In this document: positions 63,499-64,000 of the stretch, piece after piece
Position numbering within the stretch: position 1 is the first letter of the stretch
How the letters are laid out: every line of letters starts with the position of its first letter
Assembly: GCF_900155545.1 (NCBI RefSeq)
Contig: NZ_LT732526.1
Coordinates: forward strand, 2,742,899 to 2,806,898
Source of the DNA: Clostridium sp. Marseille-P2415
GTDB lineage: Bacteria; Bacillota; Clostridia; Lachnospirales; Lachnospiraceae
Direction: 5' to 3'
Length of the DNA: 64,000 nt
Notes under the pieces: model-generated
The model's database searches: none
The model's input: the letters and a program-made list of their open reading frames with translations, nothing else
What the model was told of the DNA's origin: nothing
Translations under genes and position numbers: made by a program

Positions 63499-63532
63499 GC
63501 CGGGCCATGGCCTTACGGTCCAATGGTCCGGC
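63499..63532. other. Stem-loop between oppA and oppB
   Basis: GCCGGGCCAT (63499-63508) pairs with ATGGTCCGGC (63523-63532), with one G-U pair. No U-run follows on the minus strand. Such stems between a binding protein and its permease usually stabilise the binding-protein mRNA, giving more OppA than OppB. Confidence 0.55.
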
Positions 63533-63547
63533 GATCAATACTACTGT

Positions 63548-64000
63548 TTATTTCGCATTTGCCTCCCGGTTGGCCTTAAACTCATCCATGGATACATAAT
63601 GATCCAGAAGATGCTGGCCTTTGTACCGAAGGTTTGATACCCCAAACGGCGCATACTGGCCTTCAAATACATCCAGCTTGTCAGAAACGTATTTGCTGAC
63701 AGAAATGCTGAAGGGCAGAACAAAAGCATGGTTTATTAGGCTTGCTTCTGCTTTCGCAAATGCCTCATAACGGGCATTGATATCCACCTTAATATCCTTG
63801 CCGGTCTCTACCAGAGTAAAGTACTCCAGAGCAGCCTCTGCGGAAGGGGTCCCCTCTTCAATGGCCTTTGCGATATTTCCGTATTTGTATCCCGGATCAT
63901 ATCCTTCCTCGCCCTTTGACTGGTAGAATGGATCGGTCCAGGTCTCAGGATCCGCATAATCAGCGCCCCAGTTGCATTTCATTAATGCGAACTTGCCGTT
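63548..64000 (-). CDS. oppA: Oligopeptide-binding protein, C-terminal part (right end cut by window)
   Basis: The frame is open to the right edge, so about 150 residues of the C-terminus are seen. They carry the SBP_bac_5 style ending: NWGADYADPETWTDP, then FTLVETGKDIKVDINARYEAFAKAEASLIN and AFVLPFSISVSKYVSD. This is the extracellular peptide-binding lipoprotein of the opp operon, first of five genes. The start, signal peptide and lipobox lie outside the window. Confidence 0.92.
   Translation of the reverse strand, partial: NGKFALMKCNWGADYADPETWTDPFYQSKGEEGYDPGYKYGNIAKAIEEGTPSAEAALEYFTLVETGKDIKVDINARYEAFAKAEASLINHAFVLPFSISVSKYVSDKLDVFEGQYAPFGVSNLRYKGQHLLDHYVSMDEFKANREANAK

Overview
The window looks like a chromosomal segment of an anaerobic, sugar-fermenting Firmicute of the Lachnospiraceae / Clostridium cluster XIVa type (Lacrimispora-like). 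The reasons are strong AGGAGG ribosome-binding sites, a Bacillus/Clostridium-type SOS box at recA, the many glycoside hydrolases with a YesMN-type two-component system, a DUF1540 protein, a paired DUF6323/DUF6179 locus and a giant 2-hydroxyacyl-CoA dehydratase activase homologue. The species is an inference. Most of the window has middling base composition; two stretches (about 24.6-26.6 kb and 56.0-59.4 kb) are visibly AT-rich and look acquired.

Layout. 1-8.2 kb: end of an AraC regulator, then a minus-strand arabinose operon read in the order transaldolase-like aldolase, GH51 arabinofuranosidase, araA, araB, araD, araR, with an extended -10 promoter and a large inverted-repeat operator near 8.15-8.19 kb. 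8.4-20 kb: housekeeping genes on the minus strand (D-Ala-D-Ala carboxypeptidase, RNase Y, RecX, RecA with SOS box, an intracellular-type subtilase, diaminopimelate decarboxylase, pyruvate kinase, a rhomboid-like membrane protein with a zinc ribbon, CorA). 20.2-24.5 kb: one 1400-residue activase homologue on the plus strand. 24.6-26.7 kb: an AT-rich insert with a toxin-antitoxin-SecB-like chaperone (TAC) operon and the remains of an integrase. 26.7-37 kb: GH31 alpha-xylosidase, GH3 glycosidase and a sugar ABC importer, divergent from a sensor kinase and AraC-type response regulator; together an oligosaccharide uptake-and-cleavage locus. 37-42 kb: TrmO-like protein, DUF6323/DUF6179 pair, CapA lipoprotein and a cell-wall-repeat protein. 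42-46.8 kb: a three-subunit molybdenum hydroxylase and a sugar-nucleotide reductase. 46.9-56 kb: DUF1540 protein, glyA, recJ, an MCP-like stub, a YgjP-like metalloprotease, an orphan periplasmic-binding-type protein, a HAD phosphatase, a class A beta-lactamase-fold protein and an NlpC/P60 endopeptidase. 56.0-59.0 kb: a second AT-rich insert, a three-gene operon of C5 DNA methyltransferase, DUF262 protein and HEPN-like protein, very probably a defence or restriction system. 59.4 kb to the end: an oligopeptide ABC importer operon (oppF, D, C, B and the end of oppA).

The best candidates for unusual biology are the TAC operon with its palindromic promoter and the nearby 30-base perfect inverted repeat, and the methyltransferase-DUF262-HEPN module. 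Smaller points of interest are a hairpin placed between the Shine-Dalgarno and the ATG of the giant activase gene, a 52-base repeat found in two distant intergenic regions, an apparently inactive rhomboid, a promoter that runs straight into a terminator ahead of capA, and a possible small RNA near 8.4 kb. No rRNA, tRNA, CRISPR array, intact insertion sequence or known riboswitch was seen.
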